A stretch of DNA of 64,000 bases, from positions 124,001-188,000 of the forward strand of contig CBFHOH010000002.1 of the NCBI GenBank assembly GCA_965657335.1. The letters run 5' to 3'. Origin of the DNA: UBA4582 sp965657335. Its GTDB lineage: Bacteria; Pseudomonadota; Gammaproteobacteria; Pseudomonadales; Azotimanducaceae. Position numbers and translations under genes: made by a program. Shown here piece after piece: positions 8,513-16,605 of this stretch (the first letter of the stretch is position 1; each line of letters starts with the position of its first letter). The notes below the pieces were generated by a model that was given only the letters and a program-made list of their open reading frames with translations, had not been told where the DNA came from and made no database searches.

Positions 8513-9643
8513 TTATCTCAAGCCCAGACCGCGCGCGATGACACCTCGCAAAATCTCCCGGGTACCACCTCGCAGCGTAAAAGAAGGCGCATGTAAAATA
8601 GTATCGTTCAGGGTTGCTAGAAAATGTGCAGACGCGTGTTGAGGTAAGATCGGGCGGACAATCTCAGGCACAATACGCTCGAAATTGTTACCCAGCTCTT
8701 TGATCAAAGCAGCTTCCGTATTTGGCGCTTTGCCTTCTTCCAACATGCCGGCGACAGAAATTGACATTCTTCTCAGTATCACCAATTCGCTAACCAGCTT
8801 TCCAATGAGTGCTGCTTGCTCATCCGTTGGGTTGTCTCCCACTTCCCTTACCAACTCCTGTATCACCAGAAAAGAAGAGAGAAATCGCTCGGGACCACTG
8901 CGTTCGTAACCCAATTCACTTATGACCTGAACCCAACCATTGCCAGGCTCACCGATCACTTGATCATCCGGTACAAAAACGTCGTCGAAGAAAACCTGAT
9001 TAAAATCACTTTCTCCAGCCAAATTTTTGATACCTCGAACCGTTACATTGGGATCATCAAAGCCGATCAGCAACTGACTCATTCCCGCGTGCCGGTTTTC
9101 TGAAGCAGGCTCTGTCCGCACAAGAGCGACCATGTAATGATTCAGGTGTGCCCCACTCGTCCAGATCTTACTGCCGTTTACAAGCCATCCACCGTCAACT
9201 TTAACGGCACTTGTCCTGATAGAAGCTAAATCCGAACCCGTGTCTGGTTCACTCATACCAATAGAGAAGAAACTTTCACCACGCGTAATAGGTGGCAAGA
9301 ATCGTTGTCGTTGTTCTTCTGTGCCAAACTTCAACAATAGCGGGCCACTCTGTCGATCTGCAATCCAATGCGCAGCTACCGGAGCACCAGCGGCGAGAAG
9401 CTCTTCTGTCACCACATAGCGCTCGAGAAATGAACGTTCACTCCCGCCGTATTTCTTGGGCCAGGTCATGCCAATCCAACCTTTCTTCGCGAGTCGCTGA
9501 CTAAACTCAGCGGATGCGCCCGTGTTGAAATCAGAGTTAGGAAACCAGCCTGTCTCCTCGTCAAGAAAAGCCCGCACTTCCTTGCGTAACTCGTCAGCCG
9601 CTTCCGGTAATGAAACGGGCTCGAAATTTAACCCCTGAAACAT
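8513..9643 (-). CDS. Acyl-CoA dehydrogenase, long subunit of a probable pair
   Basis: A 376-residue acyl-CoA dehydrogenase. It has WPKKYGGSERS in the first helical domain, IGMSEPDTGSDLASI and VNGSKIWTSGAHLNHYM for FAD and substrate binding, and GGTREILRGVIARGLGL at the C-terminus. It carries the motifs missing from the shorter dehydrogenase downstream, which suggests the two form a heteromeric enzyme. It is the first gene of the minus-strand operon ending in tesB. The substrate is unidentified; long-chain, steroid-side-chain or aromatic acyl-CoAs are all possible. Confidence 0.88.
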   Translation of the reverse strand: MFQGLNFEPVSLPEAADELRKEVRAFLDEETGWFPNSDFNTGASAEFSQRLAKKGWIGMTWPKKYGGSERSFLERYVVTEELLAAGAPVAAHWIADRQSGPLLLKFGTEEQRQRFLPPITRGESFFSIGMSEPDTGSDLASIRTSAVKVDGGWLVNGSKIWTSGAHLNHYMVALVRTEPASENRHAGMSQLLIGFDDPNVTVRGIKNLAGESDFNQVFFDDVFVPDDQVIGEPGNGWVQVISELGYERSGPERFLSSFLVIQELVREVGDNPTDEQAALIGKLVSELVILRRMSISVAGMLEEGKAPNTEAALIKELGNNFERIVPEIVRPILPQHASAHFLATLNDTILHAPSFTLRGGTREILRGVIARGLGLR

Positions 9644-10043
9644 TGTTTATCCTCGATCGAATACAAAACGCACAACAGTACCGACTTTTGACACTTTTTG
9701 CACGTTGATCAATCGACACAACTGCGCGTATTAGCTGTCTAGCGCTGGCCAACATTGGTTTTTTTGATTCTCAAAAAATTGGGAAGTGTGTGCTACGAGG
9801 CAAACTCCCAAGCTAATTCTGCAGCGCTTAGACGCATTCAGTGTAAAAAACACTAAGCCCGAGGTGAGCGTAGGAGAGTTGCCATAAACAAAAATATAAG
9901 ATCAGCGCCTTTGGCCGACGAAAACTGAAGCGCGTCTGCTTACCATTAGCAGTTAAATACACGTTCGATAATCCAGCACCCGCTACACCGAGCGAAAATG
10001 TTTGCTATAGTCGAGCCCAGTTTTCAAAAATCAGGATAAAAAA
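9644..10043. other. Intergenic region between divergent genes
   Basis: A 400-bp divergent promoter region between the dehydrogenase operon (minus) and the crotonase-fold gene (plus). It is A/T-rich, with a short hairpin AGTGT-AAAAA-ACACT near 9840 and a TATAGT -10-like hexamer shortly before 10044. I see no gene or recognised operator in it. Confidence 0.4.
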
Positions 10044-10844
10044 ATGAAAGAACAGTACGGGGATGTCTCGGTCACAATGCTGGAAGGGTTTGTCGCTCAA
10101 TGCGAAATCAATCGACCACCAAACAACTTTTTCGACCTTTCGCTCATCCGCGACCTAGCCGAATGTTTTGAAGATCTCGATGAAAACAGCGCATGCAGGG
10201 CAATCGTCTTGTGTTCAAATGGTAAACATTTTTGCGCCGGTGCTAACTTTTCATCTCCCGACAGAAAACCGGAAGGCGATGTGCTAAGCGCCAAATCAGC
10301 CGACACTCGCAACCCACTTTACACGGAAGCGGTAAGACTGTTTCGGTGCAAAAAACCAGTGATTGCGGCCGTTCAGGGTGCAGCAGTTGGCGGCGGCTTT
10401 GGACTGGCGATGATGGCCGACTTCAGAGTTGTTTGTGAAAACACGAGGATGACCGCCAATTTTGTAAAACTCGGTTTCACACCCGGGTTTGGCTTAACCC
10501 ACACATTACAGAGAGTCGTCGGTCCGCAGAAGGCTAACCTACTGTTTTATACCGGACGACGCATCAATGGCGAGACTGCAATGGAATGGGGTATCGGCGA
10601 TATTTACGCCGATGTTGACTCCATTCGGGATTCAGCGACAAGCCTTGCGCGAGAAATCGCGGAGAATGCCCCGCTCGCATTGATATCCGTTAGAGAACAG
10701 ATGCGTCCTGGTCTCGCTGATGCCGTGCAAGCAGCAACAGATATTGAAGGCAGCGAGCAATACTGGCTTCAGCGGACTGCAGACCATAAGGAGGGCGTTG
10801 CTTCCGTCGCAGCCCGTCGCGCTGGAGACTTTCAAGGTAAGTAA
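10044..10844 (+). CDS. Crotonase-fold protein lacking the hydratase glutamates
   Basis: A 266-residue crotonase/enoyl-CoA hydratase superfamily protein. The oxyanion-hole segments are visible as FCAGANFS (about residues 63-70) and QGAAVGGGFGLAMMADFRV (about 111-129). At the two positions that carry the catalytic glutamates in enoyl-CoA hydratase (GGGCEL and QPEI), this protein has Gly120 and Phe140. Simple hydration of enoyl-CoA is therefore unlikely. Superfamily members without these residues act as isomerases, hydrolases, decarboxylases or ring-modifying enzymes. It is transcribed alone, convergent with a serine hydrolase gene. Confidence 0.82.
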   Translation: MKEQYGDVSVTMLEGFVAQCEINRPPNNFFDLSLIRDLAECFEDLDENSACRAIVLCSNGKHFCAGANFSSPDRKPEGDVLSAKSADTRNPLYTEAVRLFRCKKPVIAAVQGAAVGGGFGLAMMADFRVVCENTRMTANFVKLGFTPGFGLTHTLQRVVGPQKANLLFYTGRRINGETAMEWGIGDIYADVDSIRDSATSLAREIAENAPLALISVREQMRPGLADAVQAATDIEGSEQYWLQRTADHKEGVASVAARRAGDFQGK

Positions 10845-10878
10845 GAATAAAAGCGACTAAATCAGCTTCGCGCTTTGA

Positions 10879-10909
10879 GCAGGATGCCTTATTACATGAG
10901 GTGTCCTGC
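10879..10909. terminator. Interrupted hairpin between convergent genes
   Basis: An inverted repeat GCAGGA...TCCTGC encloses a 2x2 internal loop, a second stem CCTTAT/ATGAGG and a 3-nt loop, about 12 base pairs in all. It sits between two convergent stop codons, where a bidirectional terminator is expected. Neither side has a good T-run, so termination strength is uncertain. Confidence 0.4.
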
Positions 10910-10911
10910 AG

Positions 10912-11946
10912 TTAGAGTACCTCTGCTAAGGCATTAAACCTTTGCCACACATAGTCGATTTCATCTGCTGGTGTGCGTCCACACCGGACAAGCACCAAAT
11001 CTTTTTCAGGCACACACATAATACGCTGGCCATCGTAGCCGCTACAGTAAAACCATGCGGTATCATCCGGCTTCAACCACCATTGTGCACCATAGGCCTG
11101 CGCTGCGTCGCGATAAGTGATAGATCGAGCATAGTCTACCCAATCACGTGTCAGTATTTCCGTTCCATCCCACGTACCACCCCTCAGATAAAGTAAACCA
11201 AAACGTGCGAAATCACGCGGTGTTGCAAACAAAAAAGATGAACCGATAAACGTGCCAGAGGTGTCGAATTTTGGCGTGGCTGTCTTTATCCCGATAGGAT
11301 CAAACAATTGATCGTTCATAAAACGGAGCATACCCGACGCGCCGTCACCAACTACGTCTTTCAGAATTCGGCATATTATATTTGTCGTACCACTGGAGTA
11401 AGACCAATGCGTTCCGGGTTCATGAATCAACGGCTTATTGGCTGCAAACGCTCCAGTGTCGTGACGGCCCTCGTATTGCAACATGGGGATCACATCGGAT
11501 GTTTGTCCATCAATGTAATCCTCACTAAACTCAAGGCCCGAGGACATTCGAAGTAGTTGATCTAAAGTAATATTTCTTCTTTCATCATTTTGCCATTCCG
11601 GCACCGGCGCAGGTTCGTAAATATCAAGCTTTCCCTGCTTCACCAGAATACCAACCAGCGCATGCGTGATGCTTTTGGCCATCGACCATGAATACTGCAA
11701 CACACCCGATTTCGCGCCAGCATCATAGCGTTCATAGACTAACTCGCCGCCCTGCACAATCGCCAAAGCATAGGTCACTCCCTGCGATTCTGTTAAGTCG
11801 AAAATTTCATTACACAGCTTTTCGAATCTCGCTGGGTCGTTCGTGCGAATCGTATTCTTTGCCCATGATCTTGTGGGCCACGCAACCCCTTCAGGCTGCT
11901 CCGGTAAATTGGGAAGATTGGCGTCTATCGTGTTCAATTTAAGCAC
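10912..11946 (-). CDS. Class C beta-lactamase-fold serine hydrolase
   Basis: A 344-residue beta-lactamase/EstB-type hydrolase. It has the catalytic SMAK tetrad (S-x-x-K) in QYSWSMAKSITHALVG at about residue 85, and WSYSSGTTNI as the Y-S-S version of the second motif. The C-terminal region CSGYDGQRIMCVPE replaces the KTG box. There is no signal peptide, so it is probably a cytoplasmic esterase or amidase rather than a resistance enzyme. It begins with GTG. The substrate is unknown. Its neighbours, a crotonase-fold and an S1P-lyase-like gene, suggest lipid metabolism only loosely. Confidence 0.82.
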   Translation of the reverse strand: MLKLNTIDANLPNLPEQPEGVAWPTRSWAKNTIRTNDPARFEKLCNEIFDLTESQGVTYALAIVQGGELVYERYDAGAKSGVLQYSWSMAKSITHALVGILVKQGKLDIYEPAPVPEWQNDERRNITLDQLLRMSSGLEFSEDYIDGQTSDVIPMLQYEGRHDTGAFAANKPLIHEPGTHWSYSSGTTNIICRILKDVVGDGASGMLRFMNDQLFDPIGIKTATPKFDTSGTFIGSSFLFATPRDFARFGLLYLRGGTWDGTEILTRDWVDYARSITYRDAAQAYGAQWWLKPDDTAWFYCSGYDGQRIMCVPEKDLVLVRCGRTPADEIDYVWQRFNALAEVL

Positions 11947-12060
11947 CTGATTTTTCTCGCACAGATTTATGATCGATTAGTTTTTCATTTAATACTCGCT
12001 ACCATGTGCTTGGATGAACGTAAAAGCAAACTAATCTCTCATTGGCAAACAGGCGCATCA

Positions 12061-12081
12061 TAGGCGCTCGCCGTGCGCCTA
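12061..12081. repeat. GC-rich hairpin in divergent intergenic region
   Basis: A perfect 7-bp stem TAGGCGC/GCGCCTA with a 7-nt loop lies between the divergent hydrolase and PLP-enzyme genes. No T-run follows on either strand, so it may be an operator or untranslated-region structure rather than a terminator. Confidence 0.35.
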
Positions 12082-12205
12082 CTATCCCGAATGCAGAATA
12101 CCCATCGACCTGAAAAAATCGTAACATCAGTGACACGCTTCGACTGCACTTGCTAATATTAACTCAGCAATATCGCTATCAGGTTACAGTCCGTTGGAGA
12201 CTTTT

Positions 12206-13450
12206 ATGTTGAAAAACATGCCGGAACAAGGCCAGAAATGGTCAGCGCTGAAAACCGAGATGGTCAGCCGAGGAGGCGGAGATGCAAAGTGGCGCGAGGG
12301 TAAAACCGCTGTTTATGTATTTAATGCTGGCGAAGACGTCGCACGTGTGCAGAAAGAGGCCTATGCCCTCTATATGTCGGAGAATGGCTTAGGGCCAGCA
12401 GCATTCCCTTCCCTCAAGCAAATGGAAGATGAAGTCATTGGCATGGGGTTGTCATTACTCCACGCGCCGGAAACAGCATCTGGTTCGATCACATCTGGCG
12501 GCACTGACTCGATCACGATGGCGATAAAGGCAGCACGCGACTATCATCGCTCAACACATCATACCTCGGCTACTCAAACGCTGAATATTGTTGCACCTTT
12601 TTCCGCGCATCCGGCATTCGACAAAGCCGCGAAAATGATGGATTTAGAACTTCGGCGAATTCCCTGCGGACAAAACCTGCTAGCGGATCCCACAGCGATG
12701 TCAGCCGCTATTGATGTAAACACCATGATGATAGTGGGCTCTGCTCCCTGTTTCCCTTACGGCTTGATCGACCCGATAGCGGCGCTTGGCCAAATCGCTG
12801 AGCGGGAAAATAAATGGCTTCATGTTGACGCTTGCGTTGGCGGCTACATTGCCCCGTTTGTTCGCATGAACGGTGCCGATATCGCGCCCTTTGATTTTGA
12901 GGTACCGGGCGTCACCTCTATGTCTGCAGACCTGCACAAGTACGGCTATTGCGCCAAAGGCGCGTCTTCTGTGTTGTTTCGATCGGAGGACTTAATGGCG
13001 CATATGATCTTTGATTGCGATGGCTGGCCCGGTGGCCGCATGATCACGCCAACTTTGTCCGGTACACGTCCCGGTGGCGCTATATCAGCGGCATGGGCAG
13101 TCATGAACTATCTCGGCGTGGAAGGATATAAAACCAAGCAAAAAATGGTTACAGATGCGCGCGAAACGATTGAAGAAGGCGTCAAGGCACTAGGCTTTGA
13201 AGTACTAGGCACGCCGCAGGTTGGCATTGTGGCGTTCAGCCATCCTAGCGAAAATGTTTTTGCCATTTACAAGCAAATGTACAAATTGGGATGGTTTACA
13301 AGTTTGACAACAGCACCCCGAGCACTGCATCTAATGCTTTCACCTTTTCACCTAGAGGTAACAGACGTCTATCTAGCGGATCTGGAAAGCGCCCTTGAGA
13401 GAGTGATGTCTGGAGATACCGATGCAGTCACTGAGTCACGCTACAGCTAG
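12206..13450 (+). CDS. PLP-dependent sphingosine-1-phosphate-lyase-like decarboxylase/lyase
   Basis: A 414-residue group II PLP decarboxylase-fold protein. The cofactor lysine is K245 in SADLHKYGYCAKG, close to the HKYG...KG signature of sphingosine-1-phosphate lyases, and the PLP aspartate lies in WLHVDAC. SGGTDSITMAIKAAR is the phosphate-binding glycine region. The family cleaves phosphorylated long-chain amino alcohols or decarboxylates amino acids; the true substrate here is unknown. I chose the ATG at 12206 because TTGGAGA lies at ribosome-site distance. A TTG at 12194 would be a weaker start. There is no N-terminal membrane anchor, unlike eukaryotic S1P lyase. Confidence 0.82.
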   Translation: MLKNMPEQGQKWSALKTEMVSRGGGDAKWREGKTAVYVFNAGEDVARVQKEAYALYMSENGLGPAAFPSLKQMEDEVIGMGLSLLHAPETASGSITSGGTDSITMAIKAARDYHRSTHHTSATQTLNIVAPFSAHPAFDKAAKMMDLELRRIPCGQNLLADPTAMSAAIDVNTMMIVGSAPCFPYGLIDPIAALGQIAERENKWLHVDACVGGYIAPFVRMNGADIAPFDFEVPGVTSMSADLHKYGYCAKGASSVLFRSEDLMAHMIFDCDGWPGGRMITPTLSGTRPGGAISAAWAVMNYLGVEGYKTKQKMVTDARETIEEGVKALGFEVLGTPQVGIVAFSHPSENVFAIYKQMYKLGWFTSLTTAPRALHLMLSPFHLEVTDVYLADLESALERVMSGDTDAVTESRYS

Positions 13451-13453
13451 CAA

Positions 13454-13861
13454 CTAATCATCGACTGCGCGGCGCAGTTTCTTTTTCTGGCCTTGTCGTG
13501 TTTTACGATCCAGACGTTTTGTAACAGAGCGGTAGGTAGGCCTGGTAGAACGCCGAACCTTGCGCTGTACCTGTGCTTTATTGAGCAGATCGTCCAAACG
13601 AGACAAGGCCTCTTGCTTGTTTTTTTCCTGACGTCTGCTGTTTTGTGCTTTGATAATAATGACACCAGCGTCCGATACTCGTCGATCTCGCAACGTTAAC
13701 AATCGTGCCTTGAGCTCAGCGGGCAAGCTAGATCTGTTGACATCGAACCGAAGGTGAATAGCTGTTGAGACTTTATTGACGTTTTGACCGCCTGGACCAC
13801 TGGCGCGAACCGCAGAAAACTCGATTTCGGTTTCTGGAATGTCGTCCACACTTAATCGCAT
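13454..13861 (-). CDS. arfB: Alternative ribosome-rescue factor B (peptidyl-tRNA hydrolase on stalled ribosomes)
   Basis: A 135-residue release-factor-like protein. It has the catalytic GGQ at residues 24-26 (RASGPGGQNVNKVST) and a basic C-terminal tail (KRLDRKTRQGQKKKLRR) that occupies the empty mRNA channel. ArfB hydrolyses peptidyl-tRNA on ribosomes stalled without a stop codon. The size matches the E. coli protein. It lies 6 bp downstream of efpL, so the two are likely co-expressed. Confidence 0.93.
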   Translation of the reverse strand: MRLSVDDIPETEIEFSAVRASGPGGQNVNKVSTAIHLRFDVNRSSLPAELKARLLTLRDRRVSDAGVIIIKAQNSRRQEKNKQEALSRLDDLLNKAQVQRKVRRSTRPTYRSVTKRLDRKTRQGQKKKLRRAVDD

Positions 13862-13867
13862 GACGAA

Positions 13868-14434
13868 TCAGGCCCTCGACATGAATTTTGCATTGGTCGT
13901 ATTTACTTTGACTGATTCGCCCTGCTCAATATATTCGGGCACCTGAATAACCAGACCAGTGGACATGGTCGCCGGCTTGGTCCGAGCGCTCGCAGACGCA
14001 CCTTTGATGCCCGGTGCTGTCTCGGTTATTTCCATCACCACAGACTGAGGCAGATCAATCGCGGCTATCTCACCATCGACAAGCAACGCAGTAATGCCTT
14101 CAAGTCCGTCAATAATATACTCCAATTGACCGTCGAGTGTTTCACTACTCAAACCATACTGACTGTAATCTTCATTGTTCATAAAAATATATTGATCGAC
14201 ATCGATATAGGAAAAAGAAACCTGAACTCGCTGGCAATCAGCGGGCCGAATCATATCATCACCCTTGTAAGATTCGTCTCTCTTCTGACCAGTAATGAGA
14301 TTATTAAAACGCACTTTGTAGAGTGTAGAGGCACCTCGGGAGGAGGGACTCTTGGCTTCAAGATGTTTAACGATATGCGGGGAGCCGTCTATTTCGACAA
14401 CTTCACCTTTCTTGAGATCGCTGGCTTTTGGCAT
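13868..14434 (-). CDS. efpL: EF-P-like translation factor EfpL (YeiP)
   Basis: A 188-residue three-domain EF-P paralogue. The loop that in EF-P carries a modified lysine reads KSPSSRGAST here, with Arg33 at the tip, which is the EfpL/YeiP signature rather than EF-P. EfpL relieves ribosome stalling at proline-containing and other difficult motifs without needing lysine modification. OB-fold strands with VVMEITETAPGIKG match domains 2-3. It is followed by arfB 6 bp later, a pairing of two stalled-ribosome factors. Confidence 0.92.
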   Translation of the reverse strand: MPKASDLKKGEVVEIDGSPHIVKHLEAKSPSSRGASTLYKVRFNNLITGQKRDESYKGDDMIRPADCQRVQVSFSYIDVDQYIFMNNEDYSQYGLSSETLDGQLEYIIDGLEGITALLVDGEIAAIDLPQSVVMEITETAPGIKGASASARTKPATMSTGLVIQVPEYIEQGESVKVNTTNAKFMSRA

Positions 14435-14493
14435 GACGAGTTCACTGCGCTGAGAAAAACCGCATTGTACACCGCGAGAAGCTCAGCTGTGAG

Positions 14494-14880
14494 CTAAACG
14501 CCCTTATTTATCCAACGATTGGCGTTATCGACATTCCAAAATAGTCTGAATTGGATATCACCGACCAATTTTAAAATAGTGAGGTACAAACGAAGCAACT
14601 GATAATCAGACACACGAGACGTGACGATGGCCGCTTTGTAGTCCGAGCCTCTGCGAACCGTAAATGCTTTTAACATTGGGGGTAACCGGCGCACTTCGCT
14701 GATCGGTACCCGCTTCAAGTCAATTGCGCTGCAATCCCAAATGCAGTGCATGCCCTCAACAAACCTCTCATCATCAAATATCTTTGCATAGCCGGCGCCG
14801 AGTTCATCCGCGGTGGTTGTGCCACTCAGCCTCATGACGACCAGATTATTAAATTGCTCAAAGTCACATTCAAGCGCCAA
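14494..14880 (-). CDS. SpoIIAA/STAS-like (SEC14-related) small protein
   Basis: A 128-residue protein with an alternating strand-helix pattern (NLVVMRLSGTTTADELGAGY, then MHCIWDCSAIDLK, then KAAIVTSRVSDYQLLRLY). This resembles the SpoIIAA-like family found in many proteobacteria. Function is unknown; relatives have been proposed to bind lipids or partner proteins. The start is a TTG with AAGGA seven bases upstream; an internal ATG at 14835 would cut the first strand. It lies 59 bp upstream of efpL on the same strand. Confidence 0.6.
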   Translation of the reverse strand: MALECDFEQFNNLVVMRLSGTTTADELGAGYAKIFDDERFVEGMHCIWDCSAIDLKRVPISEVRRLPPMLKAFTVRRGSDYKAAIVTSRVSDYQLLRLYLTILKLVGDIQFRLFWNVDNANRWINKGV

Positions 14881-15077
14881 CTTCAGATCCTTAAAATTTG
14901 GGTAGTTACACCTTGATTGGATCCACGATACTGACTTTCTATGGTGTATAGTGGAACTTCGCGAATTTAGCCATCTATGCTGTTCGCGAGTCCAATACTT
15001 TCCGGCATAAATTGTGTCCGGTTATTTACATTTGCTAGCGACCCGTTAGTACAAAACAATTATCAAAGGAGAAATAA

Positions 15078-15371
15078 ATGACAATTGGAGTTATCGCTAA
15101 ACTTAAAATTCAGGAAGGTAAGAACGCTGAGTTCGAATCAACTTTTCTGGAACTTCAGGCCGTGGTTGCGAGCAGCGAACCGGGCAACAATTTCTATTCG
15201 TTGCATCAGTCACGAGAAGACAAAAATGTCTATATTGTTCTTGAGCAGTATACAGACCAGGAAGCACTCGACGCTCATGGAAAGTCCGAGCACTTTAGAT
15301 CAATCGGCGGCAAACTCGGACCGTTTATGGCCGGCGCTCCGGAAATAGAATATGTCGACGGCGTGGGTTAA
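15078..15371 (+). CDS. Antibiotic-biosynthesis-monooxygenase-domain protein (YgiN-like)
   Basis: A 97-residue dimeric alpha-beta barrel (ABM) protein. It has the opening strand IGVIAKLKIQEGKNAEFESTF, the FYSLHQSREDKNVYIVLEQYTDQEALDAH core and the SEHFRSI helix. Such proteins are cofactor-free quinol monooxygenases or small-molecule-binding proteins. It has a good ribosome site (AAAGGAGA). It is monocistronic, ending at a clear terminator. Confidence 0.82.
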   Translation: MTIGVIAKLKIQEGKNAEFESTFLELQAVVASSEPGNNFYSLHQSREDKNVYIVLEQYTDQEALDAHGKSEHFRSIGGKLGPFMAGAPEIEYVDGVG

Positions 15372-15393
15372 TAGAAGCCCTAGAAGTCTCCTG

Positions 15394-15426
15394 AAACACG
15401 CTTTGCGACGATCAATAAGCGTGTTT
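15394..15426. terminator. Bidirectional Rho-independent terminator
   Basis: A 10-bp perfect stem AAACACGCTT/AAGCGTGTTT with a 13-nt loop sits between two convergent genes. A and T runs lie at its edges, so it can serve both strands. It overlaps the last base of the minus-strand esterase stop codon. Confidence 0.75.
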
Positions 15427-16451
15427 TAAGAGAGAGCACTGTATAAAAACGGTAAAGACTCATCCATTCGATAGTCAATGCCCGAGTGGTTATCCGGGAA
15501 TTCAGCGTAATGGTGCTGAATACCGAACTGCTCAAGTTTTCTGACAAAACGACGCGCTCCGAAAGCGAGTGCATACTGGTCTTTTGTTCCACAATCAATA
15601 TAAAGCGCCTTAAGAGAACGCAGATTCCGCTGCGCCAACTCAGACTCGATTATTTCGATCGGATCCCATTTAAGCCAAGCACGCCAGCGCTCGGGAATAA
15701 TTTCACAGGTGTCCGTTGTAAAAGGTAGCTGAATCCCAAACGAACTTTTCGGATCAGGATCATAGGTTGCGGCCATGGCAAGCACCATCAGGGTTTCGAA
15801 GTCAGTACCTGACATTTTCTGATTGGAAATCAAACCAGACATGAAGGATTCAATGCTACCGCCAGCTTTTTCGAGCGTCATGATCGTATTCGCAAAATCA
15901 TTTTGGTAAACCAGATCAAATGCCATGTCACCGGAATGGCACGCTACTGCAGCCCAATGATCTGCGTGACACATGCCATGCACTATCGCGCCGTACCCAC
16001 CGCTGGACTTACCAAACACACCACGATGTTCGGGACCCGGTTTAATACGGAAATTTCCTTCAAGCGCCGGGAGCATTTCCTCTGTTAAATAAGTTGCCCA
16101 ATTTCCCATCGCTAAAGAATCAATGTACTGATTACCACCCAACGAAGTAAAACAATCGGGTAACGCTATGATCACTTCGCCCATATTACCTGACGCAATG
16201 AGTCTCTCCACGCGCTGAGGTACGCTTTCACCAAAACCTTTCCAGCCTACATGGGAGAGTCCACTGCCGGTATAGCCCACAAGATCAACCAGCAACGGAT
16301 ATTCCTGCGTTGAAGTGTCGTAATTCGCAGGTAAATAGACCGCAACTTCCCGATCAACGGGATCTCCTAACAGGTTCCCTGCCAACGCCACGGAATGGAT
16401 GGTAATTGTTTCGACGCGACCTCTAAGGGCATTGAAATTATGAGCAGGCAT
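15426..16451 (-). CDS. Alpha/beta hydrolase of the esterase D / enterochelin-esterase-like family
   Basis: A 341-residue alpha/beta hydrolase. Its N-terminal strand domain contains DREVAVYLPANYDTS followed by YPLLVDLVGYTGSG. The nucleophile elbow is GKSSGGYGA at about residue 168. The acid/histidine region is DCGTKDQYALAFGARRF and FPDNHSGIDYRM. No signal peptide is evident, so it is probably cytoplasmic. The family contains esterases and carboxylesterases; the substrate is not predictable. It is divergent from the GPH-type symporter gene, and may act on what that imports. Confidence 0.8.
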   Translation of the reverse strand: MPAHNFNALRGRVETITIHSVALAGNLLGDPVDREVAVYLPANYDTSTQEYPLLVDLVGYTGSGLSHVGWKGFGESVPQRVERLIASGNMGEVIIALPDCFTSLGGNQYIDSLAMGNWATYLTEEMLPALEGNFRIKPGPEHRGVFGKSSGGYGAIVHGMCHADHWAAVACHSGDMAFDLVYQNDFANTIMTLEKAGGSIESFMSGLISNQKMSGTDFETLMVLAMAATYDPDPKSSFGIQLPFTTDTCEIIPERWRAWLKWDPIEIIESELAQRNLRSLKALYIDCGTKDQYALAFGARRFVRKLEQFGIQHHYAEFPDNHSGIDYRMDESLPFLYSALS

Positions 16452-16605
16452 GATGTGTTCCTTGGGTCTAGCGGTGATTCTCGAGGCATATCATGCGGGG
16501 ATACACCGAAGAAGAAAAGGACTAAATGGCATGCTACTTACTGTTGTTCCGTGATAAGTTACGGCATCGTATATCCTCAACTCGCTGGTCAGAAGACAGG
16601 AAATA

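Noticed and set aside
10044..10844. Assignment of the crotonase-fold gene as liuC
   Set aside because: It is 3.8 kb from liuD, behind a divergent operon, and lacks both glutamates needed for hydration.
10912..11946. Beta-lactamase resistance gene
   Set aside because: It has a class C fold but no signal peptide and no KTG box, so an intracellular esterase or amidase is more likely.
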